Part shown: positions 1-13,210 of the stretch, piece by piece
How the letters are laid out: each line of letters starts with the position of its first letter
Position numbering within the stretch: the stretch's first letter is position 1
From: Scortum barcoo
Taxonomy: Eukaryota; Chordata; Actinopteri; Centrarchiformes; Terapontidae
Reading direction: 5' to 3'
Assembly (NCBI GenBank): GCA_023238725.1
Contig: CM041548.1
Coordinates: forward strand, 10,030,752-10,094,751
DNA: 64,000 bases
Program-made: the position numbers and the translations under genes
The notes under the pieces: model-generated
The model's input: the letters and a program-made list of their open reading frames with translations, nothing else
What the model was told of the DNA's origin: nothing
Database searches by the model: none

Positions 1-289
1 CTGATGGACGACTGTGGCAGGAGAGCAGGGAAAACGTGCTCAGGTTGCTGTGATGAAAACTTTCACATAAGTGATTTACAATATTCCCTTTCATCTGCTC
101 TTTAAATAAAGGACAGATAAGTACTGAAACACTATACGCCTATTTTGCAATACGTTGTGCAATACTGTCATGTAAGTTCTCTTAATCACATCATATCAAA
201 AGCTTTGTCAGCATGTTGTCATCAAATTCAAAGACAAAACATCTCAAGTATTCAGATGGTTTGCTTAAACAAAACTACTAATACCTTGT

Positions 290-915
290 GAACCTATTTA
301 ACAAGTAAAATACCTTACCCTTAAATGTGACTTAAGTAAAAGTGTTTAGTATAATCAAGAAAAGGGTACTTAAAGTAATCAAGTCGAAGTACTTTAAAGT
401 TAAAAAATGTCCTCTGTGACTGTCATACTATTATAGATTGTATTTTTTAAAATTATTATTCATGCATTAATGTAAAAGCAGGATTTTCCAGTTATAGCTG
501 ATTGAGGTGGATGTTTTTTTAAACTATTTTTAATGATTTTCATTATGAATAAATCCACAGATAATTTTTTTCCATTTATTGATTGTTTGGTTTATAAAAA
601 AATGCAACAGTGAGAAATGTCATCAATTATCCAGATCCAGAAAATTTTAAAAAATCTATTAAAATTACTTTTGAAAATTAAAGAAAAAGTAGCAGTTCCT
701 CACACTTGAACATTTAAATAATGTTCTATCTAATAAAGTTTGATTTATGTAGTTTTATAATTACAGCTGTCAGCTAATTGTAGTGAAATAAATGTACAAT
801 ATTTCCCTTCAAGATGTAGAGGAGTAGAAGTAGAAAGTGGCATGAAAAGACGAGACTGAACTAGTACCTCAGTACGGTACTTGAGTAAAAGTATCTAATT
901 ACAATCCACCACTGC
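290..915. repeat. MITE-like teleost repeat ('tacttgagtaaaagta ... ccaccactg' type)
   Basis: The segment is rich in 'acttaagtaaaagt' and 'tacttgagtaaaagtatc' phrases and ends in 'ccaccactg', a terminus I know from a very common non-autonomous fish DNA transposon family. A related copy starts at 47593 with the reverse-complement terminus 'cagtggtgga'. The left boundary is uncertain because the terminal repeat there is eroded. It has no coding capacity. Confidence 0.5.
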
Positions 916-1617
916 TTCAAAAGTACAATCACAGACGTGCTGATGTCTAACAGAAAACAGTCGAACAACGTGTAACACAGGTGTGAGTTTTCTCTGGTTG
1001 TGAATACATATTTTTCAGCAAAGAGAGCTGTTTTGCCAATCTCTCACAAAATCTATGAAAGTTTACCATATTTTTGCGTGTGTGTGCCTCTCTTTCACAC
1101 ACACAAACACACACACATAGAGGGGTCAGAAAGGTCATTTCTCATCATATGTAGCAGACTGAGGGAATCCTGGCCAATGTAATTACACTACTGAGGCGCT
1201 TCATTCACATTCATGTATACAGCACATCTCCATACACCAGAAAACACACTCATTCATGAAATGAGGGGATGGATTCATGGGCGAGGAGAGGAGAGGAGTG
1301 AGGCACAAGTTTGGGCTGAAGGTGAATTGAAATAGCATTTTATGAGTAGCATCTCTCTCTCTCTTTGTTCCACACACACACAAACACACACTTAGGTTAG
1401 GGTTGATGGATGCCTGGGGTTTGTTAAGTCATACATCACAGAGGTCATTTAACCTGCCAACACATCTGCTGTCTCTGCCCTCAGAAAGAGAGGAAGAGGT
1501 GGAGGGAGAAGAGAGATTTATAAAGGCGAGGGGGAGAATTATGCAGGGTGAGAGAGAATGAGACAGTGATTAGTAACCGGAGTGGATGAAAAGCTCTAAT
1601 TCTGTCTCTCCCTGTCT

Positions 1618-1640
1618 CACACACACACACACACACACAC
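1618..1640. repeat. (CA)n microsatellite
   Basis: A perfect dinucleotide run of about 23 bases. It is polymorphic-type simple sequence with no other signal. Confidence 0.95.
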
Positions 1641-3966
1641 TTGCGCTGCAAAGCGGTATCTTTTTAACAACAAGCGTCTTCACCGAAGCTGCTTGCGTTA
1701 TGAGTTTCTCTGCTCCTCCATCAACTTTCCTCTTGTTTCTGTTAACTACTGACAATAAAGTGGCTGATTTATGCCGAGCGGCCTCTCCGTCCGCCAAGAT
1801 ATTAATGAGATGCGTCTGAAGGAGGAGTCCTCATTGATTTCTTCGAATGCTGTTGACGTTTGTGAGGTGGCTTTATCTCAGACACTTCAAACATGGGGGG
1901 GGTGTGTGCGTTGATTGTGGATCAGTAGCTTTTATCCACACACACTGCACCCTGTTGACTAACCACAATCTTCTGAGACTGTGTGTAACCTCCTCCCTCA
2001 TTAAATGAGCAATTGTCATGAGGTCTCTACTGAAATCAGGAATATGCTTCTTTTATTTAAGAGATAGCTCAGACAAGGAGCTTGCAGAAAGAGGGGACAT
2101 GGATCAAGAACCTGGCTTTGAAATCTTACTCGTAAAGTTTTGTTTCTTGATCACATCTATCTACAAAGCTCTTTGTATCACATGTGAATGGGACTTTAAA
2201 TTTTCTATATTTGACATTAAAATATGGGAACCATGCTGTATCAGCACTGTATTTCTCACCTCCCATCACTGTGACATCCATCCTTTCACCTGCTATAATT
2301 TAATCTCTGCAATGATGACTGGTGCCCGGTTAGTCTGCAGAGCATCACAGCTTTCCCGATCGCACACGTTCCTCTCCCTCCTCCTCCTAGTCACCTTGCT
2401 CCCCTTGTTTTCCCTACTCCATCATTAATATCTGCCCTGGCCGACATTTTCATGGCAACAGACCTGCTGCAAACAAACAAACAAACAAACAACAAAAAAC
2501 ATTTAAAGGTCAGGATTTTAAAACTTTTTTGGTGGTTTACTACATATCACAGATATGTTACATCACAGCTGATCAGTTTTAGAAATCTAAATGTATTTTC
2601 CTACCACTTGAAACAAGCATTGTTCCAACTATGTTTAATCAGAAATTCAATCAGCAGACTCCTGAAACTTTTGACATTTTGATCAAATTGTATTGTATGT
2701 CTTGTATTTAAATAAAAGTTGCTCAGACTTTCCAAATCAGACTGCACTTAAACTGCGTTAGTTACCGTGCAATTATCATGTGCTGTAATATTGGCAATAA
2801 ATGTGTGCAGACTCGATGTAAAGTGTGAAAGCTTAAACATTTTTTTTTTACTGATGAAACAAATTAAATATTTAGTCACTGCTTCTAGTCTTAATGCTAA
2901 GCTAAGCTAACCGGCTGTGTTTAACAGTTATGAAAGTGGTATCATTTTTCTCATTTAAGAAATGGTAAGAAAGTAAATGAGTGTATTTTCCAAAATGTCA
3001 AACAGCTGCCATGAACATTAATGTTGTGGTACATTTTAGGAGGTTGCACTACAAGGAAACTGCAGACCAAATTACCAAGACACAGAATTAAATCACAGTG
3101 ATGGTTATTTCTCTTTGTGAAAATGAACATCACCAGTTCTTTGTTTAACTTGGAAAGAAATAGATGCGTTCCCCTTCAGCACACAGAAAAACGGAGGAAC
3201 CAGTTGCACTTTTCTTTATGCAGCGCGACTGTTGCAGGGGTTAACGTGACAAATAGGAGCGGATGTGGCATTTAAAGTCTGTTATTATGGTCTATTTGCC
3301 ACAGCTGGCTCTGACACACAAATCCAGACACATCCAAGACACACACATCACAATTTGTGAATTACACACACTCCAATAGCGCCGTGTTAGGCACACCAGG
3401 GAGGCAGGGCGATGAGAGGGAGAGGAGACGAGGAAGGCGAGGAGCCAAGGATGAAGACATAAGAACAGAGAGGCTGGTGATGCCGCACATGTCACACACG
3501 TTTCTTTAATCTCTTTTAAAGCTTCTGTAAGACTTTCTTTTCCTCGACCGAGAGAAAGCTGCTGATGTTCTTCAGCGTCAGCCGGTGAGGAGCACTCAGA
3601 CTGCGCCGGCTCTCACACAACACAAACTTGCTCTCACTCTCTCCTTGATTAAATCCTGCTCTGACCGTGATCTCTCTTCTCGTCACCAATAACACCGTTC
3701 ATCCCTCTTTCCGCTCGCCACCAACACACACAGACACACACTCCTCAGACAAGGAGATTAATTTACTCTTGTTCATTTTTCAAGTTCCTCTCCGTCTTTA
3801 ATGCGTGGTCGCATGTGTGTGTGTGCGTGTGTGCTGATTGATGCGTAGAAGCCCGGGAGCATAATCATACACTTCCAGGAGTCATTTTTCACTTTCAGAC
3901 CTGATGGATGGACTTGATGCATCTGATCACTGCTACCTCAGCGTGGGGGGTCTAGGTCATCTTTGA

Positions 3967-3991
3967 GGTGTGTGTGTGTGTGTGTGTGTGG
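3967..3991. repeat. (TG)n microsatellite
   Basis: A perfect GT/TG run of about 25 bases in intergenic DNA. Confidence 0.95.
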
Positions 3992-4934
3992 TTATGTATC
4001 TCATCGGCCAGCAGTCCATCTGTCTGTCTGAGGCAAGCAGTGATTGAGTGGACTTCCCCTTCCCCACCAGAGGGCCTGTTTGAGGGGTCTCTTCTACCTT
4101 CGCCACCCAGAGGACAACCAGCCAAGGCAGCCATCTGTGTGTAGATCTAAGTGTGCATTTGTGTGTCCAAGTGTCATTTGTAAAGGGAAATTCCAATATT
4201 TCACAGCCAGGGTTTCGTTCAACTTCAACCTCCCCAAAAAAGTAAATGGAGAAAGTAGACCCCTGGCAATTCCTGCTTTTAATTTTTTTTTCCACATAAC
4301 AGCTTTTACACATCTGCTAACACATCAACCGCTTTCAGTGCTTGCACTTCCCCACACAGTTACCTCCAGGGTTTCCACTTCAACTAATGTCAAAGCTTAC
4401 ACTCGGAATGATAATTCAACTAACTTCATAATCAGCTGGCATTTGAAATAACAGCTAAAGCCTTCTTAGCATTTTCATTTCAGGTTAAATTTTAGTGATT
4501 AACTCATAACTGGCATGTCAACAATTTCGTCACACTGTAACTCCTTTCAGTGCTTACTCTTCAATTGACACTTCAGTGTACTAAATTGCTTCAACCAGTA
4601 CTTCAGTAAGTACTGCATTCATAGTGTGATATACAGTATTTCATATGATACGATTTTAACCTGTTACACGATTTCAAAAGTTCACAAGAATCGTCATTTT
4701 CAGATGTTTGAGAAGTTTTGTGTTTCCCTCGTGCAGTTTCTTAGTGGAAAAGAGCCTGAATGAAATGTAATGCTTTGCACTTTGCTATGTATACTTCCTT
4801 TTTATGTGTGGTGTGTGAATAGGGTTACCATGATTTATTCTCAGTGAACCAAAGCTTTTTTTTTTTTGAGCACAAACCCATGAAATAACACCCAGCCATG
4901 CACACACACATACGCATGCAGATAGATACATACA

Positions 4935-4963
4935 ACCACACACACACACACACACACACACAC
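4935..4963. repeat. (CA)n microsatellite
   Basis: A perfect CA run of about 29 bases, just before a unique AT-rich stretch that could be a conserved non-coding element. Confidence 0.95.
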
Positions 4964-7900
4964 TATTCATGCTATGTTCCTGGTTAACTAGTGCTCCTCC
5001 CACTCATTGCGCTTTACCTCGCCACAATGCCTGCTATAAAATTCAGGGGGGTGAGGGAGCAGGAGAAGAGAGGGGGTTAAGAAAAGCGCTGAGAGATGGC
5101 TTGATGTTAAATTGACTGGAAAAAAGCTGCTTGCTTTTTCATGCTAATTGCCGTGCAACAAATTGTTAATTTATTCCACAAAGAAATGCAAAACACCCCC
5201 AGATTTGGCTGAAAATGTGTGTACTTTATGAGGCACACTTAAATGGAACATATCATCTTTGCATGTGACAATCATGCATTTACACTGTCACCATCTCTGC
5301 ACACACAGACACACACACAGACACACAAATCCTGCCTTTACATGGTTATCAATCAGGGTGCGAAACAGATTAGAGAAAAGAATGCAGGTCAGTACACATC
5401 CTCTGCTCTCCCTCATTCCCTCTCTCTCTCACACACTGTCTCACACACACACAGACACACACAGACACAGACACACACACACATTCCTACACACTTTCTC
5501 GGACCAGGTTCAGGTGGTTTTGAGGTGATTTCATGGTTGCCGCTTTATTGATGGTTCCCGTCAAACATGAAACGCTTCTTTTCCCACCTAACCACACAAC
5601 CATGCACCGCCTCTGGGCTGTCATTCAGGGCATACACAGACAGCCAGGAACAAGGGGTTGGCGTCAGCTCCACCAGACCCACAAGTCATGTCAGGTCCTG
5701 TACTGAACTACACACACACACATATTTACACACTTATCTTGGATCTTTATGGTGTGCTGCACCCTCCACTTAGCAGCGCTGTAAAGGTCTTCCAGAACTT
5801 GTACAAGAGCACCATCTTCAAAGAGGTCCATGCACGCACACACAAGCACACACACAGAAGAGCCACGCAGACTTCTAAGCGGACTTAATCATTTCACATT
5901 TAGCTTCAAAGAGACTGTTTAAACACACGCTTGCTCACCGTCTGAAAGCACAGCATGGGTCCCGTCCTCTTTAATGGTCTTTCAATTCATCTTAATTCTG
6001 CGTCTCTGACTTCAGCTGCGTTTGGGCAGTGAAATTATAACAGTGAAACAAGCGAGATAATGGAGAGCTCATTTCCTTTTCAATGCATTTCTCAATAACT
6101 TGTGTGCACACACGCCTCCCATACACAAACAGCAAAGGTTGAGGTGCCTTGAACTATAAATTAGGTATCTTGTTATTCTCAGAAAATACAGCTGGCTGAA
6201 AATTGTTTTTACATCCAGCAGTTTTAAACACTTAAAACACACACTTTACTTGAGCTTAACCTATGATTTATGGGGTCACAGTTCAACATGAGTTCAGTCT
6301 CAGTTCAAGGTTTTGCTCCTATCTCTTCCATAATGATGTTACATCTTAGAGCATCTTCTGTCCTCAGGAGCTGTTTGTTGTGACCTTTGAACCTCAAGGG
6401 TGTTATACCGCCAGAGTCTGACTGCAGGTTGACTTTTCTCCTCTCTCGGTGCAAATGTGAACACCTCCAATGTCTTCTGTGCATGTGTGAACGGAGGAAG
6501 AGAAGAAGGGAGCGTCTCTGATCTGCTGTGTGAACACACACATGTGCAAAATGCATAATGCCCCTGCACGTTGCAGTACAGATGAATGGAGTGAAGCCCA
6601 CAGTTGTCTGAGAGCATATTGTAAATACCTGCAGTTGTCGCCAACATAATGCATTCTGCACATTTTGGTCATTCAGACTCAGTCTTTGAAGGCATCTTGA
6701 GAGTCACAGGACTTGTAATTACACTAAGCTCTCGGCCTCACAGTTGGAACAAGGAGCTGCACACAGACTGGCGAAATGATTGTCCTCTAAGTGGTGTTTG
6801 TACGCAGGTAGTTCAACATGTAATTGAACCATGTACGTCATTAAAAGACATTATCCTTTGGCAGTCTATATTTCACAGTCATTCATATCTAGCTGTAAAT
6901 GTCAATGATAAAAGACATGCTGCAGTTGGTGTAAGTCTTAGTGTTGAATTGACTTAAATGCAACAAAGCCCCCCACAGATTGAGTATACTTAAGATCAAT
7001 TTCAAAGTTGATTGTTTTCTCAGTCGATTTAGTGCAAAATAAATAAATTTCAGCAAAAGCACAAGCCTGTTTTCTTGTAAGGATTAACTCCATTCATCAC
7101 ATTGCTACTTGGATTCACTGTTGTCCATTTACAGATGCAGCATTTCTTTACTTTTAAAATAAAAAAGGCTCTACATTGAACTCTTTAGAAATGTGGTTTT
7201 ATATTTACTCATATAAGCATTTTAAAATTCAAAACTGGGGGGGTTTCACAACTGTCACATCCAATTAAAACAACCCTCTCCTGCAAAGATTCACTCATTA
7301 CTTCTCTCACTGCCTGATATTACAGTGACAGAAAATGAACAAGGGGACACCTTGTCTGAGTAAAACACACACACCGCACAGTCCACAAAGATGGACTAAT
7401 AGCACACATGTCTTCAGACAGACTGTCCTTGGTCAGAGGGACACTGCTCAGCTTCTGCGATGTGTTTCCTATCCCGCCATTGATTGGCTGTTTCTCTTTT
7501 TGCTACCACGCCAACTGTGGTTAACATTCCACTCCGCACGCTGGTGTTCCGGGTAATCGCAAAGAATTTCTCCAGAAACTCTTCATGTCTTTTTAGAGTT
7601 AAGGGTGGCACTTTCCTTCACACACACAGACACTCTCTGGAACAGAGACACTTATTGTCAAGCATTAAATGATAATGATTAAACCATGTTTGACACAAAA
7701 AAACAAAATCTGACGACTGACAAAATCTGTCAAATCTGTATCCTGCTGACACGCCCGACACACCCACACACTCACAGATAGCATTGTTATTTACCTTTAC
7801 AGGGACAAACACACACACACAACACACACCTGTCAGCCTTATTAGAAAGTCTTTAACATTTCCAACAGAGACACAAAATTACAGAGGGTGTGACATCCAA

Positions 7901-9173
7901 CATCTGATGTCACAAAAAGTGTTTTCTATATTTGGAAAATGTCTGTCAGGAGAGTTCATATCGCATCCTTCATGTGTCATTCATCTTGTGTTGAGCCAAA
8001 GCACATCCTCTTTCTCAACCGTGTTTGTGTGTGGTGTTGTTTAAAGGTGAAGATTGAATTCAACTTGTTTTGGGGAAACACATCAGTCCCGGCAACAGGC
8101 ATTAAATTCGATCAGATATCACTTGCTAAACCTATTATGGCAATATTTTAATATCAAAGCATCTGGCTTGAGGCATTATTTGTAAAGTATAATGTGCATT
8201 TTGGTTAAAGCAATGCTTTCCTTTGAAACATCTTCTATATTGTCATTAATATTCGATATAGGAGTACTCCTCCCTCAAATTGACACTTAAAATATGTTCT
8301 GTATTGATATTGGCAAAATCCTGCAACCATCTGAGGATAAAGTATAATAATCAATTGATGGCAAAATATGAAACTTAAAAATGTATTTTAAGTAATTTAC
8401 CATTTGTCAGGTTCCCCCAACTAAATCTGAGGTGTCAAAAGAAAAAATATACATCTCTATAAAACAAAATTGTCTTTTTTCCTCCAGATTTTTCCATAAT
8501 AGTTGAAATTTTTTCTTGTGAGGTAATTGGATACTTATACTATATTACTATTTCTAGGGATATATTTACTAGTTAAAGACACAAACTTTCTTAAGTTGTT
8601 TATGAAGGTGGGAAGGAACGAGAAAAGCACTGAAAATAAAATGCACTCACAAGTAGATGTTTGTTTGAAAATCACTCTATTAGAGCTGTCACTCTTCAGC
8701 TGGTTTTTCTAAACTAAAAGAAATGATAGACTCTGTGAAACCAAACTGTGGTGGTGTGCTAAAACAGACAAAGAAAAACATCCAGCCATAGAGAAATAAA
8801 AATAATCACCTTGACAAAAGGTGTTTCTCCTTGTGGGTTAGACGCATGTCGCGCTCACGCCCTGTACTGGCACCTTGCCCACTCAGACACATCAGTTGTT
8901 TTCCACTTGATCCAGACACCAGGAAGCATCAATCATTCAGTTCTCATTAAAGTGTGATGCTACCAAATTTCACAGAGCTTCACGCAAGTCCAGCTCAGTG
9001 TAAGGTGATGTGTAATGTTTCTGGCAATTTAAAAATATATATAAATATAAAATGTAGTGCTGCTGTAGTGTATACCAGTAGGAAGTTATGGTGATGAGCC
9101 ATAGAAAAGCAGTGACATCACCTGTACTCATTCACAGTTGCTGGCACTAAAGGATGACTACAGAGTGACTGTC

Positions 9174-9201
9174 TACTCTATCTATCTATCTATCTATCTA
9201 T
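9174..9201. repeat. (TATC)n tetranucleotide microsatellite
   Basis: About seven perfect TATC units. A CA run follows about 60 bases downstream at 9258-9281. Confidence 0.95.
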
Positions 9202-9257
9202 AATCATAGCTTGTAGCTTGTTACAGGTCTGTTACCACTTGTCAACAAGTTCTCCAG

Positions 9258-9281
9258 GTCACACACACACACACACACACA
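9258..9281. repeat. (AC)n microsatellite
   Basis: A perfect AC run of about 24 bases in intergenic DNA. Confidence 0.95.
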
Positions 9282-12200
9282 AATATGGTATTAAGAACAG
9301 AGGCATCTGCCAAAGCATTAACTCATGGAAGAAGTCATAAATCTTTCTGTCTTTACAACCTAACCTTTAGGAAAGGGAGACATCCTGACGCCTAGGTGAC
9401 AAATGCACACCTACGCTTGTGTGTGTGTGCAAAAAAAAAAAAACATAACTGCACGCAAGCATGCACTGACTCACACATGCCAACATGCTCATGCATAGAA
9501 GTACAATTTCAACCTAATATTCCTGTGCATGCACACACACACCCTCGTTTTCATGATACATCTGAAAGTGAGGGGGACAATACAGTCCCCTCCAAACTGC
9601 GTATCGAATCATCAGAGCTGTTTGAAACGATGCTCTGTTGCTGAGAGGGGAACTATTATATCTGAGTGCAATGTTAATGTTTTTACTTTGATATGGGCCA
9701 ATGATTTTTGATACTATTAGCTGGGCTCAAAACAAATTCCAGCTTTGACCAATCTTCATGTCAATGTCAAGTAGAACATGAAAAGATACACAAATCAGCT
9801 CATCTGCACGTTCAGTTTGAAATGTGCTTTTTCTCCAGCTACATTTCAGCTGATTCAGGGCATTTCATGCATCACGGTGACACTTAACTTTCACAGTCAC
9901 ATCCAAGGCATTTTGCTGTCCTCTCAGTTGGTATTTTATTTAAACATATAAAAAAACTGCCAAAACCGAGTGTGCAAAGCTTTAAAAATAGCAAGTAAAC
10001 CCTAATCCTTGCTAAAAATCTAGTCACATTTTTTTGTGGACTCAAAACGTCTAAAATGCTAAATAATGCTGCCCTCATCTGTTCTCATACATTGTCAAAG
10101 CTTGACCTGCAGTAGTTTTGTAGTCAATTGTTTTGTATTTCCAAACCTAATGGGGTGTACTGAAGTAAATAAAAAAAAAAACTTTTTTGTTGCATTGTGG
10201 AGATTCTCTTTTGAGATAACTGAAGATCTGAATACCACTGAGAAAGCTCTACCACTGAGAAAGATGCAGTTGTGAGTAAACTATCTGTCGTAATAACTGA
10301 GAAGGCACAGCTGGTAAGTGGCGTCATCTAGTGGCAGCAGCTGGAAAAACAACTCTTACAACAACTTCCACTTTGTTCACATTGTAAACACATTTGTTTA
10401 TTGGCCATTTATATTTCACCCTTTGCTGACACTGAATTGACCTCACATTTGTAGAGCCCTTCCAGGACTTTTGTGACTTCTGTGTTAAGTATAAATTTAA
10501 AGAGGGTTACTGCTGTTGTGAATTAATCCCTCACTGCAAACATACAGCATTCTTATGTGTGATAGAGTATAATGGACCTTTTCTCTACCACACCCCCTCC
10601 ATCACCACCATCATACATGCTCATGCTCTCTCTCTCACTCACACACACACTTACACACACAACACACACAACAACCCTTCTTCAGACCAGACCATACCAT
10701 GTTGCTTAGCAACGCCCTGCCAGTGGCCCAGGGGGCGGGAACAAGGCACTTGGCTTCCGCAGTAATTACAGTGCATGTGTGTGTATACATGTATGTTTCT
10801 GGGTCTCCCCAGATGTGTGTGTGTGTGTGTGGTTCAGCTGTGAGAACATGCCTAGAGTACCAACAGTCTCATGACCAAAAAAAAAACAACAGCTGTATAG
10901 CAGCAGCCATGTTCAATACAGTTACTCCTGATGTGTAAGCTGTAAGGCCACATAAATGTTGATATTCTGTCATTTTTGGATCAAGTTTCATGTTAATTTT
11001 AAATAAAATATTGACATTTAAAACTCATTTGTCATTTTCACATGTTTTGATTTATCACAGAGAAGTGTTGATATCTAAATCTTTAGTGAACAACTTTCAG
11101 TACCATCCTGACTTAGTTTTGATGTGACTTAGTGACGCAGAATATTGCCTTGACTGAGGGCCTATAAGCCTAACTTTTCCCTTGTGTGCCCGGGGCATAT
11201 CCTCAGTTGGCTGCCCTGTTAATGATGTTTTCTGCTTGGTGAGTGAGGGCTGTGACTCTACTTGGCTAGAGTCGCTCCTCGCTTAGGGAGGGTTTCTCTG
11301 AAGGAGGGGACAGACCAGGCAGGAGATATCCCTGCCTGAGACCGTAGAGGCCTACCATGCCAACATGTAGCTCTATTTGCTGAGTGAATTTAACACATAA
11401 TTTCCCTTTAGGAGATCGAAAGAGGTTTTGGCGCGTGGGTGGGAGACATGGCTCCAGTTCCAGACTGGTAAACAAAACAAGAAACTTCTGTGTGGTCGCT
11501 GCTACTGCAGAAAATGACTTTCCTCAGTTATGTTCTCTGCTGCACTTCCTCTGCCTGATACCCATGACGCAACCCTCGTCCTGTATCCTCTTCAGATGCA
11601 TTTATTGAACAGTAGATGCCATTTTTATGACCAAATATCATGTGAGAAGTCTACTTAATGTACATCTGAATTTAGGATATGTCAAGAAATAGTGAAGGAC
11701 TGAAACAAATGATTACTTTTTCTATCAATTAACCTGTTGATTTTTTCCATAAACAAGTGAAAAGTAGTCTATCACTATTCAGTGTCTTGTTTTATTCAGT
11801 CAAATGTTTAAAACCCAAACAACAATTCAGTTTATTATCAACCAGCAAATGTTTGCATTTGAAAAGCTGAGGATTTTGCAAGCAAAACAAACAAAAATAC
11901 AAAAACTGTTGCCAATTTTCTGATGACTGACTGATACTCCGACTAATACTTAAAAGGTAAAAGGTTTGACCTATATCACAGTTTTCCTGTTTTGATGTCT
12001 TCAAGGATGTTTTCATGTACAATCATGTAAAACTGAGTAAAGGCAACACATCCTCACATTTGACTTGTGTGCTTCATTAAAAAAATTGATAGATGAATTT
12101 ATTATCAAAATAGTTTCTTAGTGATTAACTTTCTGTCTAGCTGCTAATGACAGTTAGAGCCAATTTCCTTATAATCATATAAACAAGTGGAACATGGACC

Positions 12201-12516
12201 AGAGATATGAGAGGAAAATATTTCAGCATAAAGGCGACATTATTTACAATTCGCAAATTGCCTTCCATAATAATTCAAAGTGAATGACACTTTAGTTCCC
12301 CTGCTTTATCTTTTTTTTTTTCCTTTCCTTCTCTAAGCAGGGCTGTCACCCTCTGACACCACAGTGTGCACAAAGTGGAAACACACACGCACACACACGC
12401 CTCCCTTTCCCGTTCGCCCAACCCCCCACAGCACAGAAGTCACCGCCCTTCCCTCTCGCTCTCACACCAACATGACTACCTCCGCTCCAACCCGCCCGAC
12501 GCGCCGCGGAGGGGAT

Positions 12517-12533
12517 CATGGGAGATGTAGTCC
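12517..12533 (+). promoter_or_regulatory. ZNF143/THAP11-like (SBS) motif
   Basis: 'catgggagatgtagtcc' closely matches the ZNF143/Staf-THAP11 consensus (TGGGARNTGTAGT). It lies in the sp4 CpG island next to a CCAAT box. Confidence 0.6.
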
Positions 12534-12574
12534 GGGCCGCCCAATCCAGTTCGAGAAGGCGAGGCCTCACCAAA

Positions 12575-12588
12575 ATACAACTCCCATC
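12575..12588 (-). promoter_or_regulatory. Second ZNF143/THAP11-like motif, opposite orientation
   Basis: 'atacaactcccatc' reads GATGGGAGTTGTAT on the minus strand, the same consensus in the opposite direction about 45 bases after the first motif. Confidence 0.5.
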
Positions 12589-13203
12589 TCGACCCTCGCA
12601 CGCCGAGCCCCGTCGTCCAATCTGAATATGTGGGAGGAGCGCGTCCGCCCACAAAAGCCACAGCTATCTCCCCGTATCTCCCCCCTTTAAACGAAACCAA
12701 ATTGTGCACGAAATAAAAAAAACACAAAACAAAAAGGGAGCAGGCGAAAAACACAAACGGCGGCGACGGTTTGTTTTCGGGCGCGCAACGGACGGCGGCG
12801 GGAGAGCCGAGCGGAGCGGCGGAGAGAGAGAGGGTGTTGTCCTGATGCTTAAATGGAAGTGGGTGGGCCTCCACGGTCACACACCGCCAACTTCTCCACG
12901 GACGCCGCTCTGACAAGCGCCAATTTGCTCGTTTATGGACTGGCTATCCGGTGAGAGAGGCGCACGACGACGGGGCTGCGAAGGTGGGGGCGCCGGGGAC
13001 TGTCGCCGCGCTCTCCGTTGTTCCCGGGGCTGCTTGATTGTGCCTGCGCTTGGCACCGCCCTTCCTGGCCGGTGGGTGGTTTCGTCAAACGGGCAGATCC
13101 GCCACGGCCCAGCGCCGAAACATATAGGCCGTCCTCCGCCTCTGTGCCCGGCCGGCCTTCTACCGTGAACTACACCCTCTCCCTCTCGGTATATTAATGC
13201 GTT

Positions 13204-13210
13204 ATGAGTG
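13204..13210 (+). CDS. sp4: sp4 coding exon 1 (7 nt)
   Basis: Only ATG AGT G is coding before the donor gtaggt. Joined to exon 2 it gives MSDSKKESSGTEGGK, which matches the SP4 N-terminus (MSD.KK...). The exon is too short to see without the splice reasoning. Confidence 0.88.

Larger units (their letters stand above)
1..12350. other. Intergenic region upstream of sp4
   Basis: No coding exon with homology and proper splice sites was recognised on either strand. The region holds many short CA/TG tracts, one MITE-like repeat (about 290-915), a TATC microsatellite and several unique AT-rich stretches. Its open frames are short and mostly built on microsatellites. In other vertebrates SP8 lies on this side of SP4 and the interval carries developmental enhancers, so some unique segments may be regulatory. 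That last point is inference. Confidence 0.6.

Noticed and set aside
2018..2428. 136-codon open frame upstream of sp4
   Set aside because: No recognisable domain, codon use like the AT-rich background, no splice or promoter context.
12935..13168. ATG frame beginning MDWLSG as a possible sp4 start
   Set aside because: Not in frame with exon 2 through any good donor; ATG at 13204 gives the conserved MSD start.
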